The notes: generated by a model not told the origin, from the letters alone. A stretch of DNA of 56,504 bases from Brevundimonas sp. ASV9 (GCF_016429195.1 NZ_JAELUF010000009.1:1-56504); one strand, 5' to 3'; counted from the first letter of the stretch, positions 20,327 through 30,769 are shown. Numbers and translations are program-made.

Positions 20327-21214
20327 TCAATTATCAGCGTTGACGAAGTTGCGCACGCGGGGGGGGACCGGCGGCGTCGGCGCAGCGCGGATCACGCGGA
20401 TCGAGCTGCTGCGGCAGGCCTGGGGCGTAAGACGGCCGGGCAGGCGGGTCGAGCCGTCGCCGCAGGCTTCGCTGATCTGATCTTGGGTCAGGCCGCGCGC
20501 GCCCGATAGGTCGGCGCCGCGAATGTCCGTGCGACGCAGCGACGCGTTGGAAAAGTCGGCGCGCGAGAAGCTGCCGCCGGTCAACCGCGCCCCATCCAGG
20601 CTGGCGTTCGAAAAGTCCGCGTTGGAGAAATCGCCGCCCGAAAGGTTAGAGGCTGTGACCTCGGCGCTGGCGAAGTTGGCGCCCGACGCCCGGACATTGG
20701 CCAGTGTGGCGCCGAACAGCTCCGAGTTGGAGAAGTTGGTTCCGGCCAGGGTGGCGCCGGTGAAGTTGACGCCGTGCATCTCGCTGCCCGAAAGGTTGGC
20801 GCGGGTCAGGTTGGCGCGAACGAAGGACGATCCTTGCGCCTCGGCGCCGTTGATCTGAGCCCCGGTGAAGTTGGCGGAGGTGAAGTTGGCGCCGACCATC
20901 TCGACGCCGCCCATGTTGGCGCGGCTGAAATCACTGCCGGTGAAGTTGGAGCCCATCATCTCGGCGCCGCGCAGATTGGCGCCGACCAGGGTGGCGTTCA
21001 TGAAGCTGGCGCCGGTGAAGGTGGCGCCCGACAGATTGCGGCCGGACAGTTCGCAGCGGTTGCACGATCCGCCCAGCGACACCGAACGCGACACGTCGCG
21101 GTCCTGCATCGACATCTCGACCCCGGCGAAGGCGGGGGAGGCGGCGAGCGCCAGTCCCAGCGTCAGCAGGGCCAATGTGGGGCGGACCCGGATATGTTCA
21201 GCGATCTGTTTCAC
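20327..21214 (-). CDS. Exported pentapeptide-repeat protein (paralogue A)
   Basis: A 295-residue protein with a signal peptide (about 1-30, ending SPAFAG). After GGSCNRCELSG comes a long run of A(D/N)LxX pentapeptide repeats from about residue 57 to 235, which should form a right-handed beta helix. A tail follows with GLTQDQISEACGDGSTRLPGRL and a short Pro/Arg-rich end. The CNRC head gives two cysteines just before the repeat coil, and further cysteines sit in the tail. A second, shorter paralogue lies directly upstream. Function is unknown; export makes a gyrase-protecting role of the Qnr/MfpA sort unlikely. Confidence 0.88.
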   Translation of the reverse strand: MKQIAEHIRVRPTLALLTLGLALAASPAFAGVEMSMQDRDVSRSVSLGGSCNRCELSGRNLSGATFTGASFMNATLVGANLRGAEMMGSNFTGSDFSRANMGGVEMVGANFTSANFTGAQINGAEAQGSSFVRANLTRANLSGSEMHGVNFTGATLAGTNFSNSELFGATLANVRASGANFASAEVTASNLSGGDFSNADFSNASLDGARLTGGSFSRADFSNASLRRTDIRGADLSGARGLTQDQISEACGDGSTRLPGRLTPQACRSSSIRVIRAAPTPPVPPRVRNFVNADN

Positions 21215-21295
21215 GCACTCTGAATGCCTCGAAAGCCCGGCGACACCTACTTAAATCGAGGTAACTTCATGAAATCGAGGCAAGGTCGGCGCCGC

Positions 21296-21787
21296 TCAGC
21301 AGGCCGGAATGCGCAAGCCCCGAGGCAGGACGGTGGAGCCGTCGCCGCAGGCCCGGTTCAGTTGGGCCTGGGTCAGGCCGGTGGCCCGCGCCAGCTGGGC
21401 GCCAGACAGATTGGTCCCCGACAGGGTCGCGCCGGCGAAGCTTGCGCCCTCCAGATAGGCGCCGACGAAGCTGGCGTTGGTCAGGTTGGCGCGCGAGAAG
21501 TTGGAGCCGGAGAAGACGCCGCCATAGGCCTCGACGTCGCGCATGTCGGTGTTTGAGAAGCGCGTGCGGTTCATCACCGACAGGCTCAGGTCCGCCTGAC
21601 GCAGGCGTGAGCCGGCCAGGTTCAGACCCCGCGCCTCCAGTCCCGAAAAGTCGCCTTGAAAAAGATTGCAACCGGCGCAGGAGGCGCCGCGTCGCACGCT
21701 GGCGATCTGCCCCGCGTCCTGGGCTAGCGCCGGCGCGGCGACGGCCAGCAGGGCGGCGATCAGGCCGAGGGAAAGTGTGCGTTTCAT
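21296..21787 (-). CDS. Exported pentapeptide-repeat protein (paralogue B)
   Basis: A 163-residue protein with the same plan as its neighbour. A signal peptide (about 1-22, ending APALAQ) is followed by a CAGC head, a pentapeptide-repeat coil (about 40-130: NLAGSRLRQADLSLS, FSRANLTNASFVGAYLEGASFAGATL) and the tail GLTQAQLNRACGDGSTVLPRGLRIPAC. The shared ACGDGST tail and CxxC head show that the two genes arose by duplication. The gap between them is 81 bases, so co-transcription is likely with this gene first. Function is unknown. Confidence 0.86.
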   Translation of the reverse strand: MKRTLSLGLIAALLAVAAPALAQDAGQIASVRRGASCAGCNLFQGDFSGLEARGLNLAGSRLRQADLSLSVMNRTRFSNTDMRDVEAYGGVFSGSNFSRANLTNASFVGAYLEGASFAGATLSGTNLSGAQLARATGLTQAQLNRACGDGSTVLPRGLRIPAC

Positions 21788-21844
21788 GGACCGGGCTCCG
21801 ACGTTCGATCGTCTGTCAGCAAACCCTAGGCCATAACCCTTAAC

Positions 21845-24373
21845 CTAGCCCTGATCGCCGCCCTGAAGCGCCGGGGCCGCCCCGCAGATGTCGCAGACCC
21901 AGGCGGCGCCGCGTTGCTGCAGGCTGAAATCGCCGCAGGCGGGGCAGGCGACGGCCTCGCTGTTGGCGGCGGCGCGGGCTTCCAGCTCGCCCTTCTTGCC
22001 GAAGGGCAGGACGACCAGGTTGTCGGGCGCGGAACCGCGCGCGAACCCTTTTGAGATGAAGCGGGCGGCGGGCACGGCCGCGTTGGCGTCGGGTTTACCG
22101 TCACCCAGTCCATCCGCGTTCAGGTCGTCGGTCCCGGCATTGGCCAGCTCGACGCGGTCCAGATAGGAGACGCCCAGTTCGCGGAAGATGTAGTCAAGGA
22201 TGGAGGTCGCCGACTTGATGGAATCGTTGCCGGTGACGCGGCCGGCGGGCTCAAACCGGGTGAAGACGAAGGCGTCCACGAACTCGTCCAGCGGCACGCC
22301 GTATTGCAGGCCGATCGAGATGGCGATGGCGAAGTTGTTCATCAGGCTGCGGAAGGCGGCGCCTTCCTTGTGCATGTCGATGAAGATCTCGCCCAGTTCG
22401 CCGTCTTCGTATTCGCCGGTGTGGATATAGACCTTGTGGCCCCCGACGGCGGCCTTCTGGATATAGCCCTTGCGCCGGTCGGGGAGTTTGCGGCGCGCGC
22501 GTTCGCGCTCGACCACGCGTTCGACGACCCGTTCCGTCGGAGCCGGGCGGGGCGCTTCGCGGACAGGTTCAGGACGAGCGGCGTCGATGTTTGGCAGGGA
22601 CAGCAGCGGGCCGGCGGGCGGCGCGGCGCGCGACAGGCGAAGGGCGCGTCGGCCGTCCAGGGCCCCCTGGCTCAACAGGCGCGCGGCCTGGGTGGAGGTC
22701 GTGCGCCAGTCCATCGATTCGATCGCGAGGTCCGGCATGTCGCTGAACGGCTCGACAGCGCGCCGCAGGTCGGCCGCCGCCGCCGCCGGATCGGCCAGCA
22801 GGGCGGCGATGGCCGCCGGCGCCTCGGGCCAATCGCGCAGATCGCCATGACCGAAAACCCAGCGCGCCGCCGCCGTCTCCGCCTCTTCCGACACGCCCAG
22901 CAGGGTCAGCAGCAGACCATCGCCGTCTTCCACGCCCAAGACGTCGCGGATGAAGCCGGGGTCCAGGACGGGGGCGGCGAAGACCGTGTCGAAATCCTCG
23001 GCCCAGCCCAGGGCGGTCTCGATGGCGGCCAGTTCGATGTCGGTGAAGCCCAGGGCGCGCAAGGCTGTGTGGTCGATGCCTGGCGCCTCGACCAGGGTGC
23101 GACGACCGAAGGTCCATCGTTCCGCCGCCTGGACATCGCCGCCGGCGGCAGAGATGGCCGAGGCAAGCGCGGGATGCAGCCGGCGACCGATCTCGCCGTC
23201 GGCCGTCTGAAACACGTCGATCGCCGCGACGCGACCCAGGCCCAGCCGCAGCCGCGCCTCCGCATCGTCGACGAACAGGCCGATGGCCGAATGGCGACGC
23301 GGCGTCTCCGGGTCTTCCCAGTCGGGGCAGGGGCCGCGCAGGCTCGCCAGTTCGGCGGAGGTCCGGGCCGCCGTCGCCGCGACCAGTTCCGCGAACGTCT
23401 GCGCCTGAGACGTGCGGTCGTCGCGGGCCGCGAGGGCCTCCAGCAGGCCGTCCAGTCCCAGCGCGATGGGACCGGGCCGCGCGGACCGTAGGTCCAGCGC
23501 CACCGTCAGCAGGCGTGTCAGATCCGCCAGATTGGTCGCCATGTCTCCGTCCAACGCCAGGACGGCGCCTAGGTCGATCAAAGCCCGCGCGGTTTGCGCC
23601 GTCGCGGTCTCCGCATCGCGCGGGTCGAAGGCGACGATCAGACCGCCGTCCGGCGCCGCCTTGGCCGCCAGCAAGACTTCGGGCGCGCCCGCCGCGATCT
23701 GGGTCCGGTCCGCCAGGGCGACCAGAGGCGCGCCTTCGACCATAGGCTCCAGGGCCATTGCGGGCCGTTCGCCGTCGATGGCTCTTAGGATATCGGCGTC
23801 GCTGGCGCCGCACCGCCGCGCAAGGGCAGCCGCACGGCCCAGGGCCGGATTGCGCGAAGGGTCGCCGCAGTCGCCGCGCGGGCCTTCGCAGCGATCCACC
23901 GCATCGGCCACGCCGGCCAGCGCCTCGGCCAGGGCGTCGGCCGCCTGGACGCCCAGACGCGCGGCCGCGCGCCGTCCGGCGTGCGCCTGCAATCGCGCGG
24001 CCGCGCCGGGATCGTTCAGATCGACAACGCCGACAGCCGCAGGTCCGGACGCGGCCGGCGCCGCCAGGCCCAGCCTGAAGGCGCCCGACAGTTCCTCGAC
24101 GAACCTCGCGGCCTCAGCTTGGTCGAACACGCCCTCGGCCACGCCGGTCGCGGCCAGCCGTTCGGCCCAGGCGTCGACGCCGCCGTTCAGCCAGTCGCCC
24201 GACAGGGGCGTTGCGAACCCTTTCGCCTCGATCCAGTCCAGCCAGGCCTCGATCCGGACGTCGGACCAGCCGGCGGGGGCCAGGACCTGTTGCACGCCGG
24301 ATGGGCGCTCGATGGCGCGGGTCTCCATCGCGACTCGTTCGGCGCGAGCGGCGAAGCCGGATTGAAAGCGCAT
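21845..24373 (-). CDS. Degenerate NrdJ-like protein with TSCPD/NrdJ C-terminal domain and zinc ribbon
   Basis: An 842-residue protein. Residues about 629-745 ([67 protein letters not shown]) match the C-terminal domain of class II, B12-dependent ribonucleotide reductase. The tail has a zinc ribbon, Cys810, Cys813, Cys827, Cys830. The first 600 residues also follow NrdJ, weakly: MRF start, [13 protein letters not shown] (167-179), [12 protein letters not shown] (274-285; NrdJ has LDDTACNLASL), then [16 protein letters not shown]. The catalytic motifs, such as NPCSE, are missing, and about 350-400 residues are lost against full NrdJ. It therefore cannot be an active reductase. ATG 24373 follows GGAGA; an in-frame ATG at 24430 has no NrdJ similarity. 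Confidence 0.8.
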   Translation of the reverse strand: MRFQSGFAARAERVAMETRAIERPSGVQQVLAPAGWSDVRIEAWLDWIEAKGFATPLSGDWLNGGVDAWAERLAATGVAEGVFDQAEAARFVEELSGAFRLGLAAPAASGPAAVGVVDLNDPGAAARLQAHAGRRAAARLGVQAADALAEALAGVADAVDRCEGPRGDCGDPSRNPALGRAAALARRCGASDADILRAIDGERPAMALEPMVEGAPLVALADRTQIAAGAPEVLLAAKAAPDGGLIVAFDPRDAETATAQTARALIDLGAVLALDGDMATNLADLTRLLTVALDLRSARPGPIALGLDGLLEALAARDDRTSQAQTFAELVAATAARTSAELASLRGPCPDWEDPETPRRHSAIGLFVDDAEARLRLGLGRVAAIDVFQTADGEIGRRLHPALASAISAAGGDVQAAERWTFGRRTLVEAPGIDHTALRALGFTDIELAAIETALGWAEDFDTVFAAPVLDPGFIRDVLGVEDGDGLLLTLLGVSEEAETAAARWVFGHGDLRDWPEAPAAIAALLADPAAAAADLRRAVEPFSDMPDLAIESMDWRTTSTQAARLLSQGALDGRRALRLSRAAPPAGPLLSLPNIDAARPEPVREAPRPAPTERVVERVVERERARRKLPDRRKGYIQKAAVGGHKVYIHTGEYEDGELGEIFIDMHKEGAAFRSLMNNFAIAISIGLQYGVPLDEFVDAFVFTRFEPAGRVTGNDSIKSATSILDYIFRELGVSYLDRVELANAGTDDLNADGLGDGKPDANAAVPAARFISKGFARGSAPDNLVVLPFGKKGELEARAAANSEAVACPACGDFSLQQRGAAWVCDICGAAPALQGGDQG

Positions 24374-24579
24374 GGCGGCGTCTCTCCGAAAGGTTCGGCC
24401 GAGCCTAGGATGCGTACGCGACTTAGCCAATACATCTGGTGTCGCAGGGCGGGTTTGCCCACAAGATATCGATTCACCGCAAGTCGCTTGAACGCTGGAC
24501 GAAGAGGGCGCGGGTTTCTATGATCCGCACCAGACGCCGCCTCCCTTTCCGGCGACCCCTTACGGTTGGATTCCACGAC

Positions 24580-24972
24580 GTGTTGAGCAAGATTTTCGGC
24601 TGGTGGGAGGGCGCCACGATCGGCACCCGGTTCACCATCGCCAAGCGCGGTCGCTTCGTCGGCCAGGACGAGAACGGCAATCGCTATTACGAGAGCCGCG
24701 ACAACGTCAGCTACGACGGCCGCAAGCGTCGCTGGGTCATTTATGACGGCTATGCCGAGGCGTCCAAGGTGACGCCCGACTGGCACGGCTGGCTGCACTA
24801 CACCTTCGACCAGCCGCCGACCGAGCAGCCGCTGCCGCGTCGCGCCTGGGAGAAGGAGCACCTGCCCAATCTGACCGGCACGCCCCTGGCCTGGCGTCCG
24901 CCTGGCTCGCTGGCCGGCGACGCCAAGCGCCCGGCTGCGACCGGCGACTATCAGGCCTGGACGCCCGAGTGA
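24580..24972 (+). CDS. NDUFA12-family protein (complex I accessory subunit homologue)
   Basis: A 130-residue homologue of NDUFA12 (B17.2), an accessory subunit of NADH:ubiquinone oxidoreductase in alphaproteobacteria and mitochondria. Family features: IFGWWEGATIGTRFTIAKRGRFVGQDENGNRYYE at the N-terminus, then RRWVIYDGYAEASKVTPDWHGWLHYTFDQPP, and the tail LTGTPLAWRPPGSL with YQAWTPE. I chose GTG 24580, which gives the expected family N-terminus. The frame is open upstream, with in-frame ATGs at 24439 and 24520, but those residues are Arg-rich and unlike the family. The next gene starts within its stop codon (GTGA). Confidence 0.85.
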   Translation: MLSKIFGWWEGATIGTRFTIAKRGRFVGQDENGNRYYESRDNVSYDGRKRRWVIYDGYAEASKVTPDWHGWLHYTFDQPPTEQPLPRRAWEKEHLPNLTGTPLAWRPPGSLAGDAKRPAATGDYQAWTPE

Positions 24973-25622
24973 AAATCCGCCGCATCCTGTTGGGCGCGGC
25001 GTCCGTCGCGGCCGTGCTGAGCGCGGGCGCGGTTACCGCCAGCGTGCTTCAGGACGCGCCGCGCGATGCGCGTCCGGTTCAGGATCCGATCGGCGACATT
25101 CTGCGCACCACCCCGGCCCAGCCCTCGGTCCCGACCGAGACGCCGCCTGCGGGCGCGCCGGCTCCGCGCTCTCCGGTCGCCGTGGCCCCGCCGCCCAACG
25201 TCGTCATCGCCGAGGACGCCGCCGTCGAGGAAAAGGCCGAGGAGGAGGTCGCGGCCGAGAAGCCCGTCGCGACCAAGGCCATCGACCAGCCCGCCACGCC
25301 CGCGCGCCGCCAGCGTCGCAAGTTCGCGATCATCCAGGCCATCGACAAGGTCACCGCCGAAACGATGAAGTTCGAGGTGGAGGTCGGCGGTCGTCCCGTG
25401 CGCTTCAACCAGAATCTGATCTTCGCGGCCCGCGCGTGCGAGGTGACGACGCCGGACGAACTGACCGAGGACGCCATCGCCTATATGGACGTCTCGCTTC
25501 AGCCGCGCGGCCGACAGGAAGGCCGCCAGATCTTCCGCGGCTGGATGTTCGCCTCGTCGCCTGCCGTCAGCGGGGTCCAGAACCCTTATTACGACGCCTG
25601 GGTCGTCGGCTGTAAGAACTGA
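24969..25622 (+). CDS. Exported DUF2155-domain protein
   Basis: A 217-residue protein that starts at GTG 24969, overlapping the NDUFA12 stop by four bases. An N-terminal signal or anchor (MKIRRILLGAASVAAVLSAGAV) is followed by a Pro/Ala/Glu-rich linker (about 30-115). The DUF2155 domain lies at about 120-217 (FAIIQAIDKVTAETMKFEVEVGG, ARACEVTTPDELTEDAIAYMDV, IFRGWMFASSPAVSGVQNPYYDAWVVGC). Two cysteines probably form a disulfide. DUF2155 genes beside NDUFA12 are common in alphaproteobacteria. Function is unknown; its envelope location is inferred from the signal sequence. Confidence 0.87.
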   Translation: MKIRRILLGAASVAAVLSAGAVTASVLQDAPRDARPVQDPIGDILRTTPAQPSVPTETPPAGAPAPRSPVAVAPPPNVVIAEDAAVEEKAEEEVAAEKPVATKAIDQPATPARRQRRKFAIIQAIDKVTAETMKFEVEVGGRPVRFNQNLIFAARACEVTTPDELTEDAIAYMDVSLQPRGRQEGRQIFRGWMFASSPAVSGVQNPYYDAWVVGCKN

Positions 25623-25648
25623 GCTCTGACGCCGCGAGGAGGCGCGCC

Positions 25649-25987
25649 ATGGATCGCAACAAGCCGCCCAAGAAGACCGAAACGGTCGAAATCCGTCTGC
25701 CTCACGCGACCAAGACCGCCTTCATGGCCCGGTGCCGTGACGAGGGCCGGACAGCCAGCGACGCCATTCGCCGCTTCATAGACGCCGAGCTGAACGCGAC
25801 GTCGTCGGGGCGTCCTCAACCCCGCCTGAGCTGGCGGCCCCTGGTGGCCGCCGCTGTCGCGGGCCTGGCGCTCGGAGCCGTCGCCGCGCCCTCCCTGGCC
25901 CAGTCGTCGCCCACCCGCGCCGATTTCGACCGGCTGGACCGCAATCACGACGGTGTCGTCAGCTTCGACGAATACCGCGCGCGCTAG
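25649..25987 (+). CDS. Small protein with RHH-like head, membrane segment and EF-hand
   Basis: A 112-residue protein with three parts. Residues about 11-50 (ETVEIRLPHATKTAFMARC, then GRTASDAIRRFIDAEL) look like a ribbon-helix-helix fold: a short beta strand followed by two helices. Residues about 63-83 are hydrophobic (LVAAAVAGLALGAVAAP). Residues 97-108 form a textbook EF-hand loop (DRNHDGVVSFDE) with ligands at 1, 3, 5, 9 and 12. A DNA-binding head joined through a membrane helix to a calcium-binding tail is unusual. PSLAQS at 81-86 could be a signal-peptidase site. Its TAG stop overlaps the convergent lepB stop in the sequence CTAG. No known family name is recognised. Confidence 0.7.
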   Translation: MDRNKPPKKTETVEIRLPHATKTAFMARCRDEGRTASDAIRRFIDAELNATSSGRPQPRLSWRPLVAAAVAGLALGAVAAPSLAQSSPTRADFDRLDRNHDGVVSFDEYRAR

Positions 25988-26748
25988 CGGATGCGGACCA
26001 GGAACCGGTCCCACTGAAGGTCCAGCCACGTCCAGGGCTTGAACAGGCCTGCGCCCGGCTTCCATGAGGCCAGCACCATCTCGGCCCGGCCGATGATGTT
26101 CTCGGCCGGCAGCAGGCCGACGCCGATCTCGGGCGGCCAGCGGCTGTCCAGCGAGTTGTCGCGATTGTCGCCCATCATCAGATAGCAGCCCGCCGGCACC
26201 CGGCGCGTAGGCGTGTCGTCGCCCGGCAGGCCCGATCCGCCGTCGTATGTGACGTAGGATCGTCCGTCGGCTAAGGTCTCGCGCACCTGCTGGACCCGTC
26301 GCTGCGGCGCATCGTGATCGGCGACGACATCCAGCCGGGTCTGGCGCACCGGATCGCCATTGACGAAGACAACGCCGCCCCGCACCTGAACCGTATCGCC
26401 CGGCAGGCCGACGACGCGCTTGATCCAGGCCTCACTGGGGTCGCGCGGCAGGCGGAACACGACCACGTCGCCGCGTCTCGGCTCGCGCCCGAACAGCCGT
26501 CCCGGCGACATCGCCGGATTGAACGGCAGAGACGCCTTGCTCCAGCCGTAGGGATATTTCGACACGACGATATAGTCGCCGGTCACCAGCCCTGGCTCCA
26601 TCGACGACGAGGGGATGGTGAAGGGCTGGAACAGGACGATGCGGATCGCGAGCGCCAGGATGATGGCGAAGATCAGCGTCAGGGCGATCTCTCGCACCTC
26701 GCGAAGAAGGGACGGGCGGGGCGGAGCTTTTGGCGGGGTCTGTGTCAT
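25984..26748 (-). CDS. lepB: Signal peptidase I
   Basis: A 254-residue type I signal peptidase that removes Sec and Tat signal peptides at the outer face of the inner membrane. One N-terminal membrane helix (IALTLIFAIILALAIRIVLF, about 21-40) is followed by the catalytic serine in IPSSSMEP (Ser49) and the general-base lysine in WIKRVVGLPGD (Lys110). The family boxes GDYIVVSKYPYGWS, RGDVVVFRLP and MMGDNRDNSLDSRW are all present. I prefer ATG 26748; an upstream in-frame ATG at 26793 adds 15 residues without family similarity. It lies downstream of aat, and its stop overlaps that of the convergent EF-hand gene. Confidence 0.93.
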   Translation of the reverse strand: MTQTPPKAPPRPSLLREVREIALTLIFAIILALAIRIVLFQPFTIPSSSMEPGLVTGDYIVVSKYPYGWSKASLPFNPAMSPGRLFGREPRRGDVVVFRLPRDPSEAWIKRVVGLPGDTVQVRGGVVFVNGDPVRQTRLDVVADHDAPQRRVQQVRETLADGRSYVTYDGGSGLPGDDTPTRRVPAGCYLMMGDNRDNSLDSRWPPEIGVGLLPAENIIGRAEMVLASWKPGAGLFKPWTWLDLQWDRFLVRIR

Positions 26749-27503
26749 GCCGCCATTGACCGTCAGGCCGGGCGAAGACGCCAATCCGAACATGTCGGGA
26801 CAGGCCCCAAATCGTGTCCGGACAGACTAGGCGCTAGCTAAGGCGACCGCTTCTGCGCCGGTCAAGGGCTCGCGCAACGCCCCTTGGTCCGGCCTGACCG
26901 AGAGCGCGGGCTGAAGCCGCTCCAGATAGGCCGCCTGCGGCGTTTCGACCGCACCGAACTGGCTCAGATGGTCGGTCAGGAACTGGGCGTCCAGCAAGGT
27001 CCAGCCGCCCTTTCGCAGGCGCGCGACCAGATGCACCAGAGCGACTTTGGAGGCGTCCCGCTCGCGGCTGAACATGCTCTCGCCGAAGAAGGCCCCGCCC
27101 AGCGACACGCCGTAAAGCCCGCCGACCAGCCGTTCATCACGCCAGCACTCGATGGAATGGACGAAGCCCATGGCGAACAGGGCGGCGTACAGCCGCCGGA
27201 TCGGGCCGTTGATCCAGGTGTCTTCGCGATCCGGCCCTTGCGCCGCCGCGCATCCATCTAGCACCGCTTCCAAGGCGGTATCGACCCGCACCTCGAACGG
27301 CTCGCTCCGCACGGTGCGGCGCAGGCGGCTGGGGATGTGGAAGGCGTCCAGCGGAATGACGCCGCGCTGTTCCGGCTCGATAATGAAGACGCGCGGATCA
27401 TCGCGCGCCTCGGCCATCGGAAACACGCCCCGGGCGTAACAGGCCAGCAGGTCCTCGGGGCCGAAACCGCCGAAAGGCCCGCTGGCGCTGAAATCGGGGT
27501 CGG

Positions 27504-28856
<1,353 letters not shown>

Positions 28857-28859
28857 GGC

Positions 28860-29351
28860 TTAGGCTTCCAGCAGGACGAGGGGTTCGCCGAACTCGACCG
28901 GCTGGGCGTCACCGACCAGGATTTCGGCCACCACGCCGTCGCGCGGCGCCTGGATGGGGTTCATCGTCTTCATGGCTTCGACGATCAGCAGGGTCTGGCC
29001 CTTCTTGACCTTGTCGCCGGGCTGGACGAAGGCCGGGGCCTCCGGCGAGGCCTGCAGATAGGCGGTGCCGACCATCGGCGACTTCACCTCTTCGCCGGCG
29101 CGGGCGACGATGGTGGCGGGATCCGATGGCATGGCGGCCGGCGCAGCCGCGGCGGCGGGCGCAGCGGCGACCGGAGCGGGGGCGGCGGCGTACTGAACCG
29201 GGGCGGCGTTGACGGTGACTTCGCGCGCCACGCGGATGCGCAGTTCGCCGCGCTCGACTTCGACTTCCGTCAGATCGGTCTCGTTCAGAATCTCGGCCAG
29301 CTGGCGAACCAGGGCGGCGTCGATTTCGGCGTGTTTCTTGTCATCGGCCAT
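28860..29351 (-). CDS. accB: Acetyl-CoA carboxylase, biotin carboxyl carrier protein
   Basis: A 163-residue BCCP. The N-terminal helix region (IDAALVRQLAEILNETDLTEVEVERG) is followed by an Ala/Pro-rich mobile linker (about 48-75). The C-terminal biotinyl domain contains the signature VEAMKTMN with the biotinylated lysine at residue 128. The length is normal. It lies 47 bases after aroQ and 3 bases before accC, so aroQ-accB-accC-aat probably form one transcription unit. Confidence 0.97.
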   Translation of the reverse strand: MADDKKHAEIDAALVRQLAEILNETDLTEVEVERGELRIRVAREVTVNAAPVQYAAAPAPVAAAPAAAAAPAAMPSDPATIVARAGEEVKSPMVGTAYLQASPEAPAFVQPGDKVKKGQTLLIVEAMKTMNPIQAPRDGVVAEILVGDAQPVEFGEPLVLLEA

Positions 29352-29398
29352 TGGAGTTGCGCCTTGTCTTTCGTGGTCTTTGATAAACGGGACGGGGC

Positions 29399-29845
29399 TC
29401 AGCCGCGTTCCCGAACCTGGGTGAGGGCCGCCTGGACGGCCAGTTCATAGCCCGCCGCGCCGAAGCCGGCGATGACGCCGGTCGCCGCGGAGGACACATA
29501 GGAGTGATGGCGAAACGCCTCGCGCGCCGCCGGATTGGACAGGTGCAGCTCGATCACCGGGATCGACAGCGTCTTCAACGCATCGTGCAGCGCCACCGAC
29601 GTATGCCCATAGGCCGCCGGATTGAGGATCAGGGCGTGGGCGACCTCGCGCACCTCCTGGATCCAGTCGACCAGCACGCCTTCATGGTTGGTCTGGCGAA
29701 ACACGATCTGCGCCTTGCCGGCCGCCCTGACGCAGCGCTGCTCGATGTCCGCCAGGGTGTCGCGGCCATAGATGTCCGGCTCCCGAACCCCGAGCAGGTT
29801 CAGATTGGGGCCGTTCAGCACATGAATGACGGGCGTTTCGGCCAT
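29399..29845 (-). CDS. aroQ: Type II 3-dehydroquinate dehydratase
   Basis: A 148-residue type II dehydroquinase, step three of the shikimate pathway. Motifs: [20 protein letters not shown] with the catalytic Tyr26, [31 protein letters not shown] and [18 protein letters not shown] with the catalytic His101. The start ATG 29845 was chosen over a longer frame reaching 30319, whose extra residues have no family similarity. It leads the aroQ-accB-accC-aat run. The upstream gap 29846-30019 shows no gene. Confidence 0.96.
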   Translation of the reverse strand: MAETPVIHVLNGPNLNLLGVREPDIYGRDTLADIEQRCVRAAGKAQIVFRQTNHEGVLVDWIQEVREVAHALILNPAAYGHTSVALHDALKTLSIPVIELHLSNPAAREAFRHHSYVSSAATGVIAGFGAAGYELAVQAALTQVRERG

Positions 29846-30019
29846 GGTTCCAGAATCGATCCGGCGCAGCGCGGCGCAAGAGGGGCCTTTTAGCGGACGC
29901 AGGGCGTGGGTCAAACGCTGGCGGCGTCGAACCTTACCCGACGTTACGTGGGATGGCGTGGATTTCGCAACGCCGGCCGCCATCGTCCCCGGTCGGGACG
30001 GCCTGAGGGAGCGCCGAGG

Positions 30020-30115
30020 ATGCGCCAGGACGGCAAACTGATCCTGAGAACCGTGGTGGCGACCTTCGCGGCCCTGGCCGTCGCGGTCGGCGCCTTCCTG
30101 TTCGAGGCGGGCTGA
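30020..30115 (+). CDS. Possible 31-residue single-membrane-span peptide
   Basis: A short frame from ATG 30020 encodes 31 residues: a charged head ([10 protein letters not shown]) and one hydrophobic helix ([18 protein letters not shown]) ending EAG. GGGAG lies about 9 bases upstream. It could be a small membrane peptide or a chance frame. It is 66 bases ahead of thiS on the same strand and divergent from aroQ. There is no recognisable family. Confidence 0.35.
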   Translation: MRQDGKLILRTVVATFAALAVAVGAFLFEAG

Positions 30116-30181
30116 GCGCACAGTCTGGCGAAGCGGCCCGTCAGCCTTTATCTGACGCGCGAAGGCCCAGGGAGAACGCGC

Positions 30182-30382
30182 GTGCACCAGATCCATCTCA
30201 ACGGCGAGCCACGTCAGGTCCAGGCCTCGACCATCCTGGCCCTGGTCGAGGAACTGTCGCTGGACCCGCGCAAGGTCGCCGTCGAACTCAATCTCGAGAT
30301 CGTGCCCAAGTCCCTTCATGCAGCCACGCCGGTGGCCGCAGGCGACCGTATCGAACTGGTCCAGTTCGTCGGCGGCGGGTGA
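30182..30382 (+). CDS. thiS: Sulfur carrier protein ThiS
   Basis: A 66-residue ubiquitin-fold sulfur carrier for the thiazole of thiamine. It starts at GTG 30182 ([15 protein letters not shown]), has the family core [23 protein letters not shown] and [13 protein letters not shown], and ends in the required Gly-Gly that is adenylated and thiocarboxylated. Normally thiG follows at once. Here a toxin-antitoxin pair on the opposite strand lies in between, and the toxin stop codon directly abuts the thiS stop. No TPP riboswitch signature was seen upstream. Confidence 0.93.
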   Translation: MHQIHLNGEPRQVQASTILALVEELSLDPRKVAVELNLEIVPKSLHAATPVAAGDRIELVQFVGGG

Positions 30383-30769
30383 TCAGACCTTGAGGATCGG
30401 GCCGGGATAGAAGGCGATCTGACCGTCCGCAGTAACCAATTGCGCGCTCTCGGCTATAGCCTGCGCGATCAGCAGGCGATCGAACGGGTCGCGGTGGATC
30501 AACGGTAGTCCGCTCAGTTCCAAAGTATGCAGGCTGGTCACAGGGATTTCTTCGTAACCGGCCGCCAGAAGCCGCCGGCGAAACGCGAGGGGATCGACAC
30601 CGAAGTCGGCGCGGTTGAGCCCGCGCTTGACGACAATCTCCCAGATGTTGACGGCGCTGAAGATCAGATCGTTGTCAGGATCGGCCATCAGATCGGCGGC
30701 CTGAATGGGAAGGCGCGCACGATCCTCAGACGCCCAGAGCAGGAGATGCGTATCGATTAGTAATTTCAT
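30383..30769 (-). CDS. PIN-domain toxin of a type II toxin-antitoxin system
   Basis: A 128-residue PIN-domain RNase, VapC-like. It begins MKLLIDTHLLLWA with the first acidic residue Asp6. The second is in NIWEIVVK (Glu44), the third in HRDPFDRLLIAQA (Asp94 or Asp97), and Asp115 is in TADGQI. These are the metal-binding acids of the ribonuclease site. It overlaps its partner antitoxin by four bases (ATGA). The stop codon touches the thiS stop with no bases between. VapC toxins usually cut tRNA or rRNA; the target here is unknown. Confidence 0.9.
   Translation of the reverse strand: MKLLIDTHLLLWASEDRARLPIQAADLMADPDNDLIFSAVNIWEIVVKRGLNRADFGVDPLAFRRRLLAAGYEEIPVTSLHTLELSGLPLIHRDPFDRLLIAQAIAESAQLVTADGQIAFYPGPILKV

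Noticed and set aside
29846-30181. TPP riboswitch (thi-box) upstream of thiS
   Set aside because: The conserved CTGAGA core and its partner segment were not found in this stretch. Regulation of thiS, if any, is by another route or from further away.
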